Assembly: GCF_003130705.1 (NCBI RefSeq)
Contig: NZ_CP021354.1
Location: 2,232,001 to 2,296,000 of the forward strand
From: Rhodococcus oxybenzonivorans
GTDB taxonomy: Bacteria; Actinomycetota; Actinomycetes; Mycobacteriales; Mycobacteriaceae
Direction: 5' to 3'
DNA length: 64,000 nucleotides
A program made the translations under genes and the position numbers. The notes beneath the pieces were generated by a model. The model saw only the letters and a program-made list of their open reading frames with translations. It was not told the DNA's origin and did no database searches. Below are positions 63,226-64,000 of this stretch, in pieces; position 1 is the first letter of the stretch; each line of letters begins with the position of its first letter.

Positions 63226-64000
63226 GTGTCAGTTGCTCACACCAGTCGTCCGGCGGAGGGACGCAGGTTCTCGCTGCTGTCGTTGTTCGAGGCGATGGCC
63301 ACTCCGCATCAGCTCGACCGTTACCTCGAACTCGTCACGCCGATGGTCACCGTGCGTGATCTGCGGGCCGAGGTGCTCGCGGTCGATCGGTCGACCGCGG
63401 ACACCGTCACGCTCACGCTGCGCCCGACCCGTCAGTGGCGCGGATTCCGCGCCGGACAGTTTGTGCAGGTAGGGGTAGTGATCGACGGAGTTCGCCACAC
63501 TCGTTGCTACTCGCCGGCCAACGCTCAGTCGTCCCCGGACGGCACCATCGAGTTGACGATCAAGGCGCACCCCGACGGCCTCGTGTCGCAGTATCTTCAC
63601 GAAAACGCCCGGCCCGGACTGATCCTCGACCTGTCGCAGGCGGCGGGGGAATTCGTTCTGCCGACCACCCGGCCGCGCCGAGTTCTCCTCGTGAGTGGTG
63701 GCAGCGGGATCACCCCGGTCCTCTCGATGCTTCGTACTCTCGTCGAGGAGAAGCATGCGGGAAGCGTGACTTTTCTGCACTACGCGTACACCGAAAACGA
63801 CGTCGCCTATCTGGACGAGCTCCGCGAGCTTGCCGATGCCAACCCCAACGTCAACCTCGTGCTGGCGTACACCGATCAGGAGACCGGCGGACATCTGCAC
63901 GGTTTCTTCGGGCAGAAGCATCTCGACGCGGTCGCGCCCTGGTACGCCGAGGCCGAGACCTTTCTCTGCGGTCCCCCCGGCCTGATGCGTGGTGTTCGGG
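63226..64000 (+). CDS. ferredoxin-reductase-type flavoprotein (3' end outside window)
   Basis: Partial gene, 258 codons in view. FAD-binding part with FRAGQFVQVGVVIDGVRHTRCYSPAN, then NAD(P)H part with VLLVSGGSGITPVLSML and FLCGPPGLM. A 2Fe-2S ferredoxin domain probably follows beyond the edge. In mycolate bacteria similar proteins feed electrons to acyl-CoA desaturases (Rv3230c/DesA3), which is a suggestion only. GTG 63226 has GGAGGAGG at 63213-63220. Confidence 0.9.
   Translation, partial: MSVAHTSRPAEGRRFSLLSLFEAMATPHQLDRYLELVTPMVTVRDLRAEVLAVDRSTADTVTLTLRPTRQWRGFRAGQFVQVGVVIDGVRHTRCYSPANAQSSPDGTIELTIKAHPDGLVSQYLHENARPGLILDLSQAAGEFVLPTTRPRRVLLVSGGSGITPVLSMLRTLVEEKHAGSVTFLHYAYTENDVAYLDELRELADANPNVNLVLAYTDQETGGHLHGFFGQKHLDAVAPWYAEAETFLCGPPGLMRGVR

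Overview
The window is a high-GC actinobacterial chromosome segment, most likely from Rhodococcus or a close mycolate-producing relative. The reasons are a single-chain type I fatty acid synthase followed by acpS, a CmrA-type mycolate reductase, the NucS mismatch endonuclease, the GlgE maltosyltransferase, GTG-rich starts, and gene order that follows two Mycobacterium tuberculosis blocks as I remember them (Rv1318c-Rv1343c, then Rv2524c back to about Rv2508c). Species assignment is inference.

Layout: 1-3193 is the 3' part of an rRNA operon (23S without its 5' end, 5S, a strong hairpin). 3226-9832 is a lineage-specific stretch: a CdaR/PucR-type regulator, a UBP zinc-finger protein, a SWIM zinc-finger protein overlapping a HelZ/SNF2 helicase, and a TetR regulator. 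The SWIM and helicase frames are each broken by one base at a homopolymer. 9779-38776 is the Rv1318c-Rv1343c-like block: membrane adenylate cyclase, nucS, a DivIVA-like coiled-coil protein, methylmalonyl-CoA epimerase (preceded on the map by eight perfect 25-bp tandem repeats), thiolase, thioredoxin-TPR protein, a lipoprotein metallopeptidase, glgB/glgE/glgP for alpha-glucan metabolism, a decayed ABC exporter, dinG, pncA/pncB for NAD salvage, clpS, a P1 peptidase, the mec-cysO-cysM protein-bound sulfide route to cysteine, a rhomboid protease, a cAMP-phosphodiesterase-like metallo-hydrolase, rph and rdgB. murI, which sits between the rhomboid gene and the phosphodiesterase gene in M. tuberculosis, is absent.

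38865-40131 joins the two syntenic blocks: a tRNA-Leu, an HNH endonuclease and an uncharacterised gene. These two genes form one operon preceded by a perfect actinobacterial LexA/SOS box, so they look like an undescribed DNA-damage-inducible nuclease cassette. 40132-40586 is the control region between that operon and fas, with a CRP-like site and two copies of the inverted repeat TGAGG-N4-CCTCA.

40587-61468 is the second block: fas-acpS, a TetR regulator, bcp, a small DUF3618 protein, tRNA-Lys, a lipoprotein L,D-transpeptidase, tRNA-His, orn, a HerA-like ATPase, cmrA, a 2,4-dienoyl-CoA reductase with its PadR regulator, and an MFS protein. 61478-64000 holds an epoxide-hydrolase-like enzyme, a TetR regulator and the start of a ferredoxin-reductase-type flavoprotein that runs off the window. 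Much of the content serves lipid and envelope metabolism (fas, acpS, thiolase, cmrA, dienoyl-CoA reductase, L,D-transpeptidase) and glycogen/alpha-glucan turnover.
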